Below, piece after piece: positions 45,518-47,135 of a DNA stretch of 47,135 nt. Within the stretch, counting starts at the first letter, position 1. The number at the start of each line of letters is the position of its first letter. Location: positions 1 through 47,135 of the forward strand of contig NZ_FNPJ01000016.1 of the NCBI RefSeq assembly GCF_900107265.1, given 5' to 3'. The notes under the pieces were generated by a model, which worked only from the letters and a program-made list of their open reading frames with translations, had not been told where the DNA came from and made no database searches. The position numbers and the translations under genes were made by a program. Origin of the DNA: Nitrosomonas sp. Nm33 (GTDB taxonomy: Bacteria > Pseudomonadota > Gammaproteobacteria > Burkholderiales > Nitrosomonadaceae).

Positions 45518-46405
45518 ATGTGGTTTAAGAATTTACAAATTTATCGTATCACCGACTGGAAGCTCACACCTGAAGAGCTGGAAGAGTTATTAACACGACG
45601 CACCCTGCAAGCCTGCCTAAGCATGGAAACGCAAAGCCTGGGCTGGGTTCCACCTGGAATGGAAGAAACCCGCCTCGTCTATGCGCGCGGGCAGCAGGTG
45701 CTCATTGCACTGGGATCTGAAAAAAAACTGCTACCTGCCTCCGTCGTCAATCAGCGCGCCAAAGAGCGTGCAGTGGAAATGGAAGCACAGCAGGGCTATC
45801 CAGTTGGCCGCAAACAAATGAAAGAAATCAAAGAAGCCGCATTATATGAGTTGCTGCCGCGTGCCTTTGTCATCCGGCAAAAAAGCCATGCCTGGATCGA
45901 TCCGGTTAATGGCTGGTTCATTATCGACAGCTCGAATATCGCCAGGGCAGATACTTTTGCCGAAACTCTTCTGAAAACGATCCCCACACTTCTACTCAAG
46001 CGCATCAAGACCACGCTGACCCCGGCCTCGGCCATGACCCGTTGGCTATCGGGTGATGAATTGCCTCATGCATTTACCATCGACAGCGACAGCGTTTTTC
46101 GCAGCAGAGAAGATAAAAAAATCTCGGTGAGTTATCAGCGATATCCACTCGACTCGGATGAAATCACCCGCCATGTCCGGGGGGGTAAAGAGGTCACCAA
46201 GCAGGCGATGGTCTGGGAAAATAACCTTTCCTTTGTGCTGGATGAGAACCTGCAAATCAAGCGGCTTACTCTGCTGGATATCGAGAAAGAACCCGCAGAA
46301 TCAGCAGAGGAACAGTTTGACAGCAATTTCTTCCTCATGACCGAACAATTGAAGCAATTATTGCCTGATTTGATTGATGCGCTAGGTGGTGAGGCAATGG
46401 AGTAG
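45518..46405 (+). CDS. rdgC: Recombination-associated protein RdgC
   Basis: RdgC is a ring-shaped DNA-binding dimer that restrains RecA. The 295-residue protein begins MWFKNLQIYRITDWKLTPEE and continues with GWVPPGMEETRLVYARGQQV and the helical KERAVEMEAQQGYPVGRKQM. LLPRAFVIRQKSHAWIDP, MTRWLSGDELPHAFTIDSDS and the C-terminal FLMTEQLKQLLPDLIDALGG complete the family outline. The ribosome site GAGG lies within the palindromic element's right arm. Confidence 0.95.
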   Translation: MWFKNLQIYRITDWKLTPEELEELLTRRTLQACLSMETQSLGWVPPGMEETRLVYARGQQVLIALGSEKKLLPASVVNQRAKERAVEMEAQQGYPVGRKQMKEIKEAALYELLPRAFVIRQKSHAWIDPVNGWFIIDSSNIARADTFAETLLKTIPTLLLKRIKTTLTPASAMTRWLSGDELPHAFTIDSDSVFRSREDKKISVSYQRYPLDSDEITRHVRGGKEVTKQAMVWENNLSFVLDENLQIKRLTLLDIEKEPAESAEEQFDSNFFLMTEQLKQLLPDLIDALGGEAME

Positions 46406-46692
46406 CACGCTGGTTTGAAATTTTTGGGTTAAATCTAATGATATAAACAGTATATCTTAATTTCCTAAGCTAGTTATCGTCCTATTTCGGGAGAATAACC
46501 AGTTAGCGAATTGGTTTAATATGACAAATTAATTGTTTCATATTCATGAATATGGTGATAAACGGAAATTTTATAATTACTTACTATGTGCGTGGAAGTA
46601 GTCGGGGTAGTCTTGTTGTGCGATAAAATCCTAATAAATTAATTAGGATAGTAATTTCTATGGATGGTATTTGGCCTAAAATGTAAGAAATC
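46406..46692. other. AT-rich gap with IS end and small hairpin
   Basis: No gene. TCCTAAT (46629-46635) pairs with ATTAGGA (46642-46648). TGTTGTGCGATAAAATCC from 46614 may be the outer end of the insertion sequence whose transposase starts at 46693, but the other IS end is outside the window, so this is unproven. Confidence 0.35.
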
Positions 46693-47135
46693 TCAGGGTT
46701 GTTTACAGAGAGGTTGATTGAAATAATGTTGGAGTATTTCATAAGGAGTTGAGTTATTCAAACTTTTATGTGGTTTGACAGTGTTATAAAAGTTAATAAA
46801 GCGGTCGAGTTGAGTTTGCCGGTCGGTGCAGTCTTTAAAGTTGGTCTTGTCATGCCACATCTGCATGAGGGTGCGGATAACACGTTCAGCTTTGCCGTTG
46901 GTTTGAGGTCGATTGATTTGAGTGAATTTCTGGCCGATGCCGTGCGTTTTGCAGGTTTTAACAAAAGCATGACTGTCAGTGCCTTTATATTCTTTGCCAT
47001 TATCAGAATAAGCATAATCGATCTGGTAAGGGCATTGGGCGATGACGGTTTCGGTGAGGAACCAGGCGGCGCTATTCCGGGTTTTATCAGGCAAGATGGC
47101 TGCATAGAGTTCTCGGGAGAAGTCATCAATCGCGA
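46693..47135 (-). CDS. IS481-family transposase, C-terminal part (runs off window)
   Basis: The reverse frame runs to the window edge without an internal start. It encodes the rear part of an integrase-core transposase. It begins AIDDFSRELYAAILPDKTRN, whose Asp in IDDFSRE is the first catalytic acid. It continues with the second acid in DYAYSDNGKEYKG and the third in RPQTNGKAERVIRTLMQM. LDRFINFYNTVKPHKSLNNS and TPYEILQ end the family domain. The DDE triad is intact in what is visible, so the element may be active. The start codon lies beyond 47135. Confidence 0.85.
   Translation of the reverse strand, partial: AIDDFSRELYAAILPDKTRNSAAWFLTETVIAQCPYQIDYAYSDNGKEYKGTDSHAFVKTCKTHGIGQKFTQINRPQTNGKAERVIRTLMQMWHDKTNFKDCTDRQTQLDRFINFYNTVKPHKSLNNSTPYEILQHYFNQPLCKQP

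Overview
The window looks like a moderately AT-rich betaproteobacterial chromosome, most probably a Nitrosomonas-type ammonia oxidiser. The case rests on gene order and family content, not on a marker gene. It contains a complete rpsB-tsf-pyrH-frr-uppS-cdsA-dxr-rseP-bamA-skp-fabZ-rnhB block, a hpf-ptsN-hprK block, an FNR regulator and a remnant of a plant/animal-ceruloplasmin-like multicopper oxidase. It also holds a decayed phosphoketolase, a hemP/DUF2325 iron locus and many palindromic intergenic elements. No rRNA, tRNA or CRISPR array was recognised.

Layout. Bases 1-1320 are a decayed accessory zone: an integron-type attC site, a frameshifted cassette gene for a membrane protein, a 20-bp inverted-repeat element and a multiply broken gene. 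Bases 1473-3849 hold a convergent pair: an MDR-type oxidoreductase, and a protein that looks like the regulatory half of animal ASK1 kinases (candidate immunity or stress effector). Bases 4079-5185 hold a Fur-controlled hemP followed by a DUF2325 gene. Bases 5198-7725 hold a decayed multicopper oxidase, a repeat-rich regulatory stretch, a truncated secreted protein and a His/Asp-rich RTX-like protein. Bases 8164-12455 hold accA-tilS and rmlB-rmlD. Bases 12463-15336 hold sppA, an OmpA-like lipoprotein and rof. Bases 15337-17981 hold hpf, ptsN, hprK and ubiX. Bases 18027-24367 hold a reverse-strand run (folate cyclo-ligase, mutY, a giant DUF748 protein, an FKBP isomerase) and then a DUF454 protein. 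Bases 25024-26240 hold a lipoprotein cytochrome c and FNR.

Bases 26317-38555 are the main housekeeping run: translation (rpsB, tsf, frr), UMP kinase, isoprenoid and phospholipid synthesis (dxr, uppS, cdsA) and outer-membrane assembly (rseP, bamA, skp, fabZ). It ends with rnhB and a CopD-family gene. lpxD, lpxA and lpxB, which normally sit beside fabZ, are missing here. A slyD-like gene and mutS converge at 39.1 kb.

Bases 42023-43362 hold an ornithine/lysine-type decarboxylase. It is preceded by a recognisable promoter and an unannotated 21-codon leader ORF with a near-perfect ribosome binding site. Bases 43797-47135 hold a broken phosphoketolase, a palindromic element fused to the 5' leader of rdgC, and an IS481-like transposase running off the window.

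Most worth following up: the ASK1-like protein, the decarboxylase leader peptide, a possible pseudoknot just upstream of the rpsB ribosome binding site, the attC/cassette remnant, and the missing lpx genes.
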